Part shown: positions 21,699-33,481 of the stretch, piece after piece
Layout of the letters: every line of letters starts with the position of its first letter
Numbering within the stretch: position 1 is the stretch's first letter
Assembly: GCA_022315425.1 (NCBI GenBank)
Contig: JAIUPT010000042.1
Coordinates: forward strand, 1,240,001 to 1,304,000
DNA: 64,000 bases
Direction: 5' to 3'
Source of the DNA: Pseudevernia furfuracea
Lineage: Eukaryota > Ascomycota > Lecanoromycetes > Lecanorales > Parmeliaceae
Program-made: the position numbers and the translations under genes
The notes under the pieces: model-generated
Database searches by the model: none
Seen by the model: only the letters and a program-made list of their open reading frames with translations
Told to the model about the DNA's origin: nothing

Positions 21699-24600
21699 CT
21701 ATCCGCTTTTCGTCAGATACCCGTTAGCAGACAACCAGCTCTCCACATCCCCCCTGTCCCTCTTCAACCAACTCGCTTTCGCGCGTACAGCATCTGAGCT
21801 CTGCTCTAACGATCGATCAAAGCCCTAACACATTCAAGTCAACGATATGTCCTTTCCCACATCCCCATACCTCATCCACAGTGCAGCAAAAAAGAAGACG
21901 GAAGTCAAACATACCTTGGTACTCCTCTCGCTAAACCACTTTCTCACTACCTCCAGCTGTTCTTCAGACGTGAATCCACCTGTGCAGATCTGCACAACAC
22001 TGCTCAGCATGCCCAGACTAGCGGGACACTTCTTATTGATTGGCTCCCAATTCTCTGTCATCCAGCTCCACAAGCCCTCAACTCCCTCCTTCTCACTCCT
22101 CAGCCCCGCAATGGGCAAGTACACATCCTGGCCCTTGACGTCATCACTCAATGGTAAATTCAGCGAACGGTGAATCAACTTCTCTCCCTTCGCACGACCT
22201 AAGGAGCGTAGAGCGGTGTTGCGCTCATCAGCGTCATTAGCAGTCTTGTACTCGTCGAGGATAGTGTCGTATTCCTTGTCATTACCGTTCCGGAGAACGA
22301 TAGCGTAGACGCTACCACGAATGTTTGGGTGTATGGCTTTACGGTTGCCGGCGGCCCACTCCTTGAACATGTCCTGTGCGGCCTTGATGATTGTCTCATC
22401 TCCAGCAAGGCCAGCGCTGCCGAAGAGAAGAGCTTTGAACTGCGCCTGGATGTGATCTTCATTGGGTGTGAAAGCCCAGCCTTTTTCATGAGCTTTAGGG
22501 CTTACGAGGTCACGCTGGAATGCTTTTAGAGCATCCTGTGTTTTCGGGTCCTCAAAGACCCACGCGGAACGAATGGATGAGATGCGGGTTAGAAGTTCAT
22601 CCCAGACAACAAATTCAGATTCGCTGCTGAAGGATTTAAGGAGTGATAGGATGCCAGATGTTTTTTGGTAGCCGGATGAGGCGAGGGCACCAGCGTCGGC
22701 GATCATGCCGGCGCGGTCTTCCACGGAAAGAAGGCCTTGTTTCGCCGCTTGGCCGAGCTTTTCGAGACGGTCGGGAGTGTAGGATGTTCTGTATGTACCG
22801 GAGTGGTCGGCATTGAGCTTGAAGAAGTCTGTGTTTGGAATCTCAAAATCATGCTCACGGCCAAAGAGGGTGAGGTCCTCCTTGACCCCGTTCTTGGTCT
22901 TGAGACCTAAAAACACGGGATAGAGGGTCTCATCCTCTTCGGGTTTGGTATCACCTGTTCGCAGGAATCGATTTTGTTTGACGTGGATGCTCTTTGAGTC
23001 CTTGCTCTCCGTAACTGTCACCACTGGATATCCCACTTTTTTGGTCCAGATATCCATGATCTTCTCCACAGGCTTGCCACTTGCATCACTCAGCGCAGCC
23101 CACAGATCCTCGGTTTTGGTGTTGCCGTAAGCATGCTTCTTGATGTACCGCCGAATTCCCTCCATGAAGGTCTGTTCACCAAGATATTGTGAGATCATGC
23201 GGATCACACAAGAGCCTTTCGAGTATGATATTGCATCGAAGATTTGATTCACCTCGTCTGCACGTTTCACTGGTACTTCGATGGGATGGCTACTCCGCAA
23301 GGAGTCAAGAGATAGTGCGCTCTGGAGATCACCAACAACATAGCCTTGCCAGACCTTCCACTCGGGGTAGAACTTATTGCAAGAGTACCACGACATCCAC
23401 GTTGCAAACCCTTCATTGAGCCAAAGTCCATCCCAGAAGTCCATAGTGACAAGGTTACCAAACCATTGATGGGCGAGTTCGTGCTGGACGACCTCTGCGA
23501 TCCTCTCCTTGGTCGAAGCACCGCTCTTCTGTTCGTCATACAGCAGATCGACGACCCTGTACGTGATGAGCCCCCAGTTCTCCATGGCTCCAGCACTGAA
23601 ATCGGGAACTGCCACCATGTCCATCTTTGTTAGCGGGAACTTGTTGTCGAATTCCTTCTCATAGAAGGCCAGCGTTTTTGCCGCAAGGTCGAGAGAAAAT
23701 CGGCCGTGCTCTATATCTTTGTCTGGTGTTGCGTATACTCGAATGGGTACTCTGAAGGCCTTGGTCTCAACGTAGTTTAGCTCTCCAACAATGAACGCCA
23801 AAAGATAGGTCGACATCAGTGGAGTCTTGGTGAAAGTCACGGCCTTCTTCTTGCCTCCACTAATTTTCGAGTCCACCTCCTTCTCAGATGCCACATCCAT
23901 GTTGCTCAAGCATGTGAGGTTTTTTTCTGCCACGAGGGTGATAGTATACTCCGCTTTCAAAGCAGGCTCATCGAAACACGGAAAAGCTCTTCGAGCATCT
24001 GTCGGTTCCATCTGTGTGCTTGCAATATACTGTGTCTTGCCATCCTTATCCTTGTACGACGACCTGTAGAAACCAGCCATCTTATCATTCAAATAGCCAG
24101 TAAATGTATGCGTAAGCTGAGCTTTCGAGCCAGCAGGTATCGACTTATCAAAGGATATTGTAGTCATTTGGTTGTCTTCATTGTATGCGAGCTTTGGGGA
24201 TGAGGTGACCTCGCTGCCACTAGCTGAGATCTTTGTCGAATGTATATCTACCTCCAATGTGTTGAGGGAAATCGATGTCGTATCTTCTTTGACATCAAGA
24301 CTAAGCAGTCGCTCAATCAGCCAGAAGTCCTAGGGCACTTTGACCAGAGAAGAGGAAAGTCGGACAACCTGCATTGTCTTCACCGTACATACTCGATCAC
24401 CACTGTTCCCTCATAGCTGAACTTCTCAAAGTTTGGTTCCAGTGTCAAGTTATAATGCAAAGGCTTCACGTTGGTCGGCAGCACCTCTCGATTAGCCTCG
24501 ACATCAACGCTTCCACCCGGAATGTCAGCATTCTTTCTGCACATGGCTCTTCGGTATGAGCAGTATCTGACTGTCTGCTTGGCTGAGAGTCTCTGCTGAA

Positions 24601-24766
24601 TGACCTTGCGTTGCTCGAGACCTGGATTTTGAATGATGGCACAGAAGGAACGAGAAGTCGCAGATGAAGACAATGGTCTCTTCTGGATTGAGATTCTGAA
24701 GAAGGATGTGGGTGGATTCACAACATGAGCTGCTAGTCTGCGTGCTTTCGTAGTTGTACGAATCAT
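21699..24766 (-). CDS. M1-family zinc aminopeptidase (Ape2/Aap1-like)
   Basis: Three exons (24766-24393, 24300-21915, 21824-21699) encode 961 aa; introns are 92 and 90 nt. The peptidase signature is complete: GAMEN at about 362-366 and HELAHQWFGN at about 398-407, with the third zinc ligand in the NEGFATW segment. Splicing restores VVIDLDVKEDTTSISLN and the C-terminal GFDRSLEQSSDAVRAK..LKRD helix that ends ERAP-type C domains. The enzyme removes N-terminal residues from peptides. The first 75 residues are Arg/Ser-rich with almost no acidic residues, like a mitochondrial presequence, followed by a second in-frame ATG (MCRKNADIPGG) where cytosolic homologues begin. Two start sites could send it to two compartments. 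Confidence 0.93.
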
Positions 24767-25120
24767 CGACCCCGCTCGCAGGCAGCTATGAGTTAATTAC
24801 GAAGGGGCGGTACGAGTAACAAGGAAAGTTGACGCAAATATATGCAGGGACAGGGACAAGTCATTTGTACCCCAATTTACGGAGTATTCGTATTCTCAGG
24901 CCCACAATCGATAAATTACGAGTATGATTGAGGGATACTGACTTGCACCTTCAGATAGTACAACTAGATAGTTTTCTCAAGCTCAATGCGAGCTCAAGCA
25001 AATTATGAATGGGTACTATTCCGCACCAGTCCTTCCTAATCATACACCACGTTCCTTTTACCTGGCATCGGCTCATCTCCATGGAGCCCTTTTTGACGCC
25101 AGAGCGCCAGACTCATACCG
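24767..25120. other. intergenic between aminopeptidase promoter and Ies1 3' end
   Basis: 354 bp, AT-rich, no frame of note. It should contain the aminopeptidase promoter and the 3' end of the Ies1 transcript. Confidence 0.4.
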
Positions 25121-27420
25121 CTAGACAATGCTGACTCCTTGGCCTCGTTCGTAAACATCTTCTTCTGTTATGTCGCCCTCCTCTCCTTCACTGTCATCGC
25201 TGTCTTCTTCATCCTGATCATCGTCCCCGCCTTCGCCGAGTAAAGCGCGATCCAGATCGTCGAGATCATCGTCTGCTTTTTCTTCGTCCCGGCTTCGGTC
25301 TGCCCTCATGCCCTGGCTGCTACCGTCCCTCCTTCGTTTCCTCGAACGGCCCTCTTTTCCTTCATCGTCTGGATAACCACGTGATTTTCTCTTTCGTTTT
25401 CGATAACCCTGCACCATACCACCTAGAGCGCCCCTATTCTCCTCTCTGTACAGTCTCCTCATCGCCCTATCGATCGCCTTCTTGTAAGCCAGCGCTTCCT
25501 CGCCAAAGTCTTCAGCTTCGTTGGGATTTGGCATCAATCCTCCGGGTCCCCATGAATATTCATCGTCAGTATCATACATGTCTGGTAGATTCCTGACACG
25601 CTTCATGACCATCATTCCAAAGGAGCTATTGACCCTTCTCTTCGCCCGTCGAGCCTCGTCATGCTCCCCCAATATTTGCTTGTGTAAGATGTGATCGATG
25701 CGCATCTTTCTGTTGATATTGACCGCCTTTTGATGGGAAGTTTCTGGTCGTGGACGTCGTGAATTCATGCCGTTCGAAGCTGCACTATACAAAATTGGGT
25801 GACCAGAACCAGGAGGAACAGGAGACGAAGAATGAGGGTCCATCCACGTTTTGAGGACCAGACGCTGTGGATCTGTTCTATTTGCAGGTGGAAATCGGCC
25901 AAACAAGGGAACCCCTGACTCTCCATTCATGTCCACACTAGGGCCATCGTAGGCCATAGCAAGCGGCTTATATTGTACAGCTGAGGTGGGGGATGGCGTG
26001 CGGGTGGGGTCGTTGTCTGAGACTGCAATGACACCCAGCTCCTCAGTCGTTGGATCTAGTTGTCGTTAGCTAGGCATTGAGAGCCTTGTAGTGACGACCT
26101 CGATCTCTCGTAACGCTTACTTTTCTTAGCTTTTTTCATGGGAGGGCCCACTGTCTCATCTTCTTGTAAGATGCGGATCCTTTCCTGCCTCTTCATCTCC
26201 CCATAGGCCTTTTCATCTTCAGTGTCAACGTTCTCGGCCTCCGCTTGGACCTCTGTCAAGTGCTCGAACGGGGGAACCTTGAGCGGCAAGCCGCCCGTCT
26301 CGGGTCCGTGCTGCCCCTGCCCAAACGGATTGTTCAGAGCCGAGTGTTCAGAAAAATCGCTTTCAAGGTAGAACCAGATAAGCCATAGAAAACACCTTGC
26401 TCTGCTCTTGCTGCTTAGCGTGGATCGCATGACGAGGTCGAAGAAATCTCTGGGCGGGTTGAAATGAATTTCTGAAATTTTAGGGGCATATTGAGAGAGA
26501 ACGAAGATGAGGTTCACAGGATTGGTGCGAGGAACGTTTAGCGCTTTGATCTTGTCAATTGTACCTGGCTGATTCTGGTCTTCGGAAGCGCCTTTGAGGA
26601 TTGATTTGAGGCGGGGAGCATCTTGAAGCTGTTTATTTGCATTGGGATCTTGATTTGCCTGAAGTGAGGGTATGGAGTGGTATGTCCGCAACTGAGCGCG
26701 CATTTCGGGAAAGACTTGCATCGCTGTAAGCATCTGTTCGATGAGTGTAGTCATAGATCACCTACAATTCAGCGTCGTATTCATCCTGCCCACATTGACC
26801 AACAAGCAAACCATAGCCATGTGCATAGCAGCGCCGCGATCAGCCAGCAGCTTCTCTTTGAGTATCTTGCTTGTCTTGCTACTTCTTGCCATAGCATCAA
26901 CGTAGATGTCGGCGAACGTATGCCCCCGCGTACTATCAAAGGCCTTGGTAAAGACTGGAGTGTCGTCTTCGAAGACACATTCGAGAAAGTTCAGTTGTAT
27001 ATCTTTCCGCCAAAGAGGTATGCCATCTTCTTTCTTTAAATGCCGTATCTTGTTTCCCGAATACACAGAGCCGATGGTGCCATTGGCATTTCGTCGAGTA
27101 TGCGCAACGGTCATGGTGTGTGATGGGTTGAATTCGGCGGCGCGAGTGTAAGAGTCATTCTGAACACTCGCTGGCTCGTCTTTGTCCTTTTCATCGACTT
27201 GTCCTGACTCTCCATCAATCCATATGATTGGCTGTTTTGAGGGGGTCTCAGGCTTCACAGGCTCGCTAGGAGTCGGTTGATTCTCGGGCCTGTGCTTGGT
27301 CTTGATGAGAGGCTCTGACGAGGTAAGAATGTGCTGTAAGCTCTGCTTGGGATCGGACTTGTTCGCTCGTGGTGATAAGGTAGAACGAGCACTGGTCTGG
27401 TTTTCGGACTCCGCCTCCAT
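25121..27420 (-). CDS. IES1: INO80 chromatin-remodelling complex subunit 1
   Basis: Three exons (27420-26766, 26714-26121, 26055-25121; introns 51 and 65 nt) give 727 aa. The conserved core lies at about residues 130-245: GIPLWRKDIQ, FLECVFEDDTPVF, HTFADIYVDAMARSSKTSKI, AMVCLLVNVGRMNTTLNF and FPEMRAQLRTYHSIP, the last formed across intron 1. This is the Ino-eighty subunit 1 signature. Flanking regions are disordered and Lys/Pro-rich, and the tail is strongly acidic (DDLDDLDRALLGEGGDDDQD). The protein is a fungal-specific nuclear component of the INO80 nucleosome-sliding complex. Splice 2 joins MKKAKKN to PTTEELGVIAV in frame. Confidence 0.92.
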
Positions 27421-28709
27421 ATCTTCACGATTTTATAGATTCTGCTCGAGCGAGACCTATCTTGACACCTGTTTCGCCTTCAGGAGCTCGGAAGCAAGCA
27501 CTTGCAGCTATGCATTCCCTATCGATAGCAGGGCATTTAGTTCGTTCCCCTACCTGTCAATGCGAGACAGAAACCGTGATTGCGTGCTCATGACAGTTGC
27601 TGATGTTAGCCCGCGATTGAAGGATGGTGGTGACGTGGACGTATTGGACGTACGATCCATCCGTGTTGGGCAAAGCTTTATTGAAGCAATTCGGCCTCTC
27701 CGGCGCTTTACTTCCGCGGTATATCCGGGGACCAGCCGATCTACATGGCGAGATGTGGGGGCTGCGCCAAGGCACACAACTAACATACATTCTCAAGCAG
27801 CATCTACCTTACACCTGTCAATTCAATGCCATCTTCCTGACTTTAGAAGCAAGTATGCAATCAATTGTTATTTGAAGCTGTCGACTGTTTTTTTGGTCTT
27901 AGAGACCAACGCTTAGATCATCGGATCCAGTGATCATGTCTTTGAGATATAAGACCTGAAGACAAACCCTAGAGGTCCCAAGTATCGCTCAATGCAACGT
28001 CCGAAAGCCATCCTCAGCACACTAAGCACAACAACCCACCCATTGTGAGCATTGCGGCCTATGCACCCGAAGAACGCCCTTTGTAGTCAGATGCTGTCTA
28101 CCACTGATATGTTATGAACACCACGCTGTCCGCGTTGGGAGAGGAAGGTGTGTATGTTACGGCCAATGCAACGTCCGGATCGATGAAACTTCGTTGGTAT
28201 CTGCTTTTGTAAGGAAATGGAGCACACATTAGCTCGAGTGAAACCGCTGAAATGGAGGAGATCTATCGTGTCATCGAAATGCCTGGAGCCGGCTGGGGCC
28301 AGCATAACCGCAGCAAGATTCGTAAGATCAACGCCCATAAAGACCGCGCACGTCCTGCGTAAGCCGTCGGGCTCCGAGCCTGCGCAGGGTATCGAGGGCA
28401 ATAGGTCTAAATGGGTATAAGCCAACGCTATCTATGATACGTGCTGATGGAGCCGCAACGCCGTTCCATGATGGACGTTGGCATGGCTTTGCTGCGCCGA
28501 GCCCAGCATGTCGAAAAGTGAGTAGGGAAAAAAGTCAGCATCGGAAGAGGCTTCGTGAAGAATCAGATATCTAAATGCTGTTGCGAGAAATGTAGAAATT
28601 ATCGTGATGTGGTCGAGCACTGCAGCCAGGCGCCAGGACTGGGTCGTGCAAGAATAGTCTTCCCGTGGATTACTTGGAGAAGAGGCGCCGATGGGTGAGG
28701 TCATGGCAT
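27421..28709. other. intergenic between Ies1 and Ded1
   Basis: 1.29 kb with no supported gene. A minus-strand frame at 28087-28425 (112 codons) has no recognisable domain. The left side is the Ies1 promoter; the right holds the Ded1 3' UTR. Confidence 0.4.
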
Positions 28710-30871
28710 CTACCACCAGGAAGACTGCCCTCCAGGTCCAGATGGATTTCCGTAGCTGCCACCTCCGTAACCGCCGCCATAGCCTCCGCCTCCGCCTCCA
28801 TATGACGGTGCACCACCGCCATATCCTGCTATTACATCAGCATCGATAAGCAAGCTTAACAAACTAAAGACTCACCACCAAAGCCACCAGCTGGTGGGCC
28901 GCCGCCTCCGCCGCCGCCGCCAATGCCTCCGCCATATGCATTTTGCTGGACGAATCGGTCGCCGCCTTTGCGGAAGTCACGGGTGGCTCCTCCACCGCGT
29001 CCGCGGCCACCTGAGCGACCACCACGGCCACCTCCCCCACCGAAGCCAGCACCTTCGCGTGCAACGTTTTCCAGGAACGCAGGGACTTCTTGATGGGCCT
29101 CTTTCAGGAGCTCAATCATGTCTCTCACAATGCCGCGATTGCCTCGGTTGAAGAACGCCGTCGACTTTCCCGTGTTACCAGCTCGACCGGTACGACCAAT
29201 ACGATGCACATAGTCATCAATATCAGTCGGAAGATCATAGTTGACAACGTGAAGGACATTCGGGATGTCCAGACCTCTCGCTGCGACTGCAGTGGCAACC
29301 AAGATTGGGCAGCGTCCATTACGGAACATTTCTAGAGCACGCTCGCGCTCACGCTGCGTTCGGTCTCCATGAATGGACGTGGCCGCGAAACTTTGGTTGA
29401 TTAGGAAATCTGACAGAGAGTCTGCCATACGCTTTGTCTCCACGAAGATCAGGGTGAGACCAGCACCATGGGTGTGAAGGATGTCCAGCAATACAGAGCG
29501 CTTATCCGGGTCTTCAACATACTCGACACTCTGCGTGATGTTCTCAGACGTTGATCCAACACGACCAACAGAGAGAAAGACATAATCCTTGAGAAAATCT
29601 CTCGCAAGTATTTGAATGTCTCGGGGGAACGTTGCTGAAAACATGAGCGTCTGGCGTCTGTCAACTCCAGGCATGTCTTCGCCTTCGACAATACGACGGA
29701 TCTGCGGTTCGAAACCCATGTCCAACATGCGATCCGCCTCATCCAAGACCAGATACTTGATATTGAGCAAAGAAATGCGTCCACGCTCAATCAGGTCAAC
29801 AAGACGACCCGGAGTGGCAACAAGTAGATCGCACCCTCGCTCCATGGAGCGTAGCTGGGTGCCTATATCAGCTCCTCCGTACACCACGCATGGACGAACC
29901 CAGGAACGGTACGCAAATTTCCGAGCTTCTTCATAGATTTGAGACACCAGCTCTCTAGTAGGAGCCAGAATCAAAGAGGTAGGCAAACCTTTCCGCGAGC
30001 GGTAGCCCATGCCACCGCCTTGAGGAGGTGCAGTAGCAGATGGACCGTGAATGTATGCCTGTGATAGAATCGGGAAAAGGAACCCCCCGGTCTTGCCCGA
30101 ACCAGTCTGAGCACAAGCCATTAAGTCTCGACCACCCATGACGATGGGGATCGAATACTTTTGCACTGGTGTGGGAGTCTTGTAGCTTGCGAGCTTGATG
30201 TTGGAAAGTAGATGGTCGTCCAAGGGAGGGTTTGTGAATTGCAGGCAAGGCTCTGGAACATCTTGGCCGGTGGCATCGACAGGAATATCGTCGTAATTTG
30301 AGAAGTTGATACCGGTCTGCAACTTTGAAGGGTCGTTGGGAACACCAAATAGCTCACGCTCAACACGTTGATTGACAGGTCCAGGGATGTGCTTGCCGTC
30401 TTTCCACTGCCCATCGCCTGATCCGCGGGCAGAACTACCACCTCCGCCTCCGCCTCCGCCGTATGATGAACCTCCTCCTCCAGGTCTTCCATAAGCGCCC
30501 TCATCAAATCCACGGGCAGCATGATTATCCCAAGTAGTAGGAGGAGGAGGAGCGCCGTTCGTAGGAGGGCCTCCATAGCTTCTTGGTGTAAAGTTTGGAG
30601 CATTTGCCCAGTTCGGGGCGGTGTGGGGGTCATTCCTCACATCTCTAATGCAGGAAGATTAGCGGGTGCCGGTTGGAATTCCACGGAATTTTTGACCTTA
30701 CTTTGATGGTCCGTTCCAAGCACTTCCATTGGCCGGACCGTTTATAGGAGGCGGTGGTCCGTCCATTTGTGGTGGGGGCATACCGCGCATGTGGGGCGGG
30801 ATGTAAGCTGAGCGTCCCTGTCCGTGCTGAGAATCCAAGGACAATCCATGCATATTGAGTTGATCAGCCAT
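28710..30871 (-). CDS. DED1: DEAD-box ATP-dependent RNA helicase Ded1
   Basis: Three exons (30871-30702, 30644-28876, 28828-28710; introns 57 and 47 nt) encode 685 aa. The N-terminus MADQLNMHGLSL..YIPPHMRG is the Ded1 hallmark with the eIF4E-binding-like region. Helicase motifs in order: AQTGSGKTGGF (I), PTRELV (Ia), DEAD (II), SATFP (III), HRIGRTGRAG (VI). Long Gly/Arg/Tyr-rich tails flank the core; RGG-type repeats near the C-terminus (GGRGGRSGGRGRGGG) are typical of condensate-forming Ded1. It unwinds 5' UTRs during translation initiation in the cytosol. The last intron lies in the Gly repeat; without splicing the frame would stop as GGFGGESLVC, while the spliced form ends in GGQSSWW like other fungal Ded1 proteins. 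Confidence 0.96.
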
Positions 30872-31525
30872 ATTGTGGCGGAGTTTCAATTTTTGTCCTG
30901 TGTTACTGTCTAGTTTTAGTAATTGATTTGAGCAATACATCAAGTTGAGCTGATAAGACAATCTTATCCTTTTCTGCCGGTGAGCCTGGGGGCAAGAGCT
31001 GACTTACACTTGTAGATGAATGTTGGGAGATACCTAGGGTTTGGATGATGTGAGAATTTGAAAGAGATAGTAAGAGTCCGGATCGTAAACTGAGACGAGA
31101 GAAGTGGAGAAGCTGAAGACTTCTGAAGCTCCTGTGAACCTCTCGGTCGTGGATGAGAGCTGACTGGATGAGAGCTGACGAAAATCGAAGGAAACACTCT
31201 CCACAGAAAGGACAGTGCTATACGGTAAGTGGATGTGGGGTGTTAGATATGAGGTGTGAGTTCTGAGGAAAATGCAGAAATAGTTCCAGCAGGCAAAAAA
31301 GTTTGATGATCTAGTGATTTTTGTTCAGCCTTGCAGAACGGGCCTTGGCGCTCAACACTAGCGCCGGTCGAATTGGTTTCCTCCGGATTCCAGACCACAT
31401 GAAAGGCTTTCGAACCTGCGTTCTCGTTCTCGTTTTCTTATGCAAGATTATTTCATTGCTCCAAAATAACACCAACTTAAGGGAGGAGCCCTCGAACCCT
31501 ATATTGAATTGCTATGACTAAGGCA
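30872..31525. other. Ded1 upstream region and cyclophilin 3' flank
   Basis: 654 bp without a supported gene. Ded1 promoter and leader lie at 30872 to about 31300. Several AGCTGACT/GATGAGAGCTGA repeats occur around 31140-31180. Confidence 0.4.
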
Positions 31526-32603
31526 TCAGGCTAAACTTTTCTCTACCATAGGCTTGCGAGTCCTGACAAAGCTCAATACAACACCAACGATCACCCCAAA
31601 GAAAATCAACTTTGTCAACAGGCTCAATCCCGGACTCTCCGGTGGAGGAGTCACATCGGACCCCGTGATTTCTGGCTGTTGCTTTGGTTCATTCCCCAAC
31701 GTCACGTCCAACTCGTCGTCTGGCACCGCAGGGAGAGCCGATCCGATGAGTTCTTTACCGACACATATCAGCGATTCCAAAGCATCACGAGTGACAAGAG
31801 ATGAAGAAGCATCTAAAGCTCCGCGTGGGTACCTTCTTCTGGCACCGGCAACTCCCCCGCCTTTGCGATCTTGACGGTCTTGACAGGTTTGTCGCCAGCG
31901 CCTTTTGGCACATTTTCCACCTTCTCCACGATATCGTAGCCCTCCAAAACTTCTCCAAAGACTACATGCTTTCCATCCAACCATCTAAAGCAGCATTAAC
32001 ATGGAGTCTGGATTGGGAATCAGAATAGCTGACTTACGAAGTAATGGCTGTGGTTATGAAGAATTGGGAACCGTTGGTGTCCTTGCCGGAGTTGGCCATA
32101 CTGAGCATGCCGGTCTTGGTGTGCTTCAATTTGAAGTTCTCATCAGGAAACTTGTTCCCATAGATGGATTTTCCACCAGTGCCTAATGTGCATGTCAACA
32201 TCCCATTGTTGTGCTGACTGTTGTGTTTTATTCATACCATCGCCATTGGTGAAGTCACCACCTTGGATCATGAATTGCTTAATGACTCTGTGGAAAGCCG
32301 ATCCCTCATAGCCAAAGCCCTTTTCTCCTGTGCACAAAGCACGGAAGTTCTCAGCGGTCTTGGGGACTGTCTTCCCATAGAGACCAATCACGACTCTGCC
32401 CAGTTCCTCATCGCCATGTGTAATATCGAAGTAGACCTAACAGCATCTGTTAATTAACCTGCCACATCTGGTGGGGACGGATTGAACTCTACCTTATTCG
32501 TAATCTTTGGTCCCTTGGCCGCAGACGAAGTTTGTGCGAGGAAAAGGAACGATGCTGTCAGAATGAGCAGCAAGGAAATGACGACTCGCTGTAAATTGGC
32601 CAT
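31526..32603 (-). CDS. CPR5: ER cyclophilin B (peptidyl-prolyl cis-trans isomerase), alternative C-termini
   Basis: Exons 32603-32493, 32436-32238, 32182-32038, then 31984-31833 and 31752-31526, with introns 56, 55, 53 and 80 nt, give 277 aa. A signal peptide (VVISLLLILTASFLFLAQTSSA) leads into a complete cyclophilin domain: VYFDIT, FRALCTGEKGFGYEGSAFHR, FMIQGGDFTNGDGTGGKSIYG, GMLSMANSGKDTNGSQFFI and SWLDGKHVVFGEV. If the 80-nt intron 4 is kept, the frame ends after THAEL at 31813 (208 aa), an HDEL-like ER-retrieval ending. If spliced, the protein gains a linker and a C-terminal membrane helix (LLTKLIFFGVIVGVVLSFV) with a basic tail. Both are in frame. Intron 4 has a CTGAT branch signal but a weaker AAAG acceptor. 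The isomerase assists protein folding in the ER. Confidence 0.9.
31753..31832 (-). other. retained-or-spliced intron 4 of the cyclophilin gene
   Basis: This segment starts GTACCC and ends GGTAAAG, with GCTGATA about 15 nt before the end. Its first 20 nt encode the soluble ending THAEL-stop. A shorter 20-nt removal (ending CTTTAG at 31813) would also restore the frame, but is below normal spliceosomal size. Confidence 0.5.
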
Positions 32604-32846
32604 GTTGTAGAACATCAACTATTGTGAAGTGTTTGATGCTTGGATGATGGAACACAGCCGCGGAAGAACACCTTTTGAAACATCTCCAATCACGCTAGCG
32701 TCAAGCACCGAGAAAATTGGCCTCCAGTACTTGCCCTAGCCCTAACCCGACTCGTGGTCTCCTCAAATATTGACATCGATTTGGTTCTCGAACACTACTG
32801 ACATCGATCTAAATCACCAATCCAAAAACATCAATTGCCCATAACA
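32604..32846. promoter_or_regulatory. divergent promoter, cyclophilin / mitochondrial uS13
   Basis: Only 243 bp lie between the two start codons, so both promoters overlap here. It contains TCAAGCACCG, two TTGACATCGAT-type repeats (near 32768 and 32797) and no obvious TATA. Confidence 0.5.
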
Positions 32847-33323
32847 ATGGTATGTCTCCTTCATCCCTACCTCCCAAAGGAACTCAACTGACACGATACA
32901 GGTCTTCATCCTAGGCTTCAACTTCCCCGAAGAACGCCTCGTCATCGTAGCTACCCCATACCCTCCCACCCCCCCCACATACCTCCTCCATCACTCTGAC
33001 ACGCACCCCAGAAAACGCTCCAACACTTCTACGGCGTCGGACCCCAAGTATCCCGGCACCTGCTTGCCCGCCTACACATCCACCCCACCGCGCGTCTGAG
33101 TTCCCTCAATTCACAAACCGTGCTCGACATTACCGCCGAGCTGTCAAGTATGAAGATAGAAAACGACCTGAGGAGAGAACTGAGGGAGAATATAACGAGG
33201 TTGCGGGATATGGGCACGTACAGGGGGAGGAGACATGCGATGGGGATGCCGGTGAGGGGACAGAGGACGAGGACGCAAACGGCGACTGCGGGGAAGTTCA
33301 ATAGGGTTGAACGGTTAGGTTGA
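32847..33323 (+). CDS. SWS2: mitochondrial small-subunit ribosomal protein uS13m
   Basis: Three exons: the bare ATG (32847-32849), 32902-32946 and 33012-33323; introns 52 and 65 nt; 119 aa. The product begins MVFILGFNFPEERLVIKTLQHFYGVGP and continues with HIHPTARLSSL, SSMKIENDLRREL, ITRLRDMGTYRGRRHAM and PVRGQRTRTQTATA, the S13/S18 signature. This is the bacterial-type S13 in the mitoribosome small subunit head. The donor at 32947 (GTAGCT) is preferred over 32941 (GTCATC) because it preserves the usual residue spacing. The very short N-terminus has no separate presequence, as usual for fungal Sws2 orthologues. Confidence 0.9.
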
Positions 33324-33481
33324 GGGGAGGAGAATCTAAGGAGGGGATAGGTTAGAAGCATAGCTCTGGTGTTTTTGCATTGGGTGGACGTCCATGTCAT
33401 GATTCAGGACGGTATACCACGTCCAAAGACGAAGTGAGACTTGTTGGCATTGGGTATCATTCCTGTACAAAATCATCTCCT

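Noticed and set aside
31526..31984. A separate 152-aa gene starting MVGWKACSLW
   Set aside because: Its first half is the cyclophilin last exon in the wrong frame; the true frame comes from the splice at 31984 and yields SWLDGKHVVFGEV.
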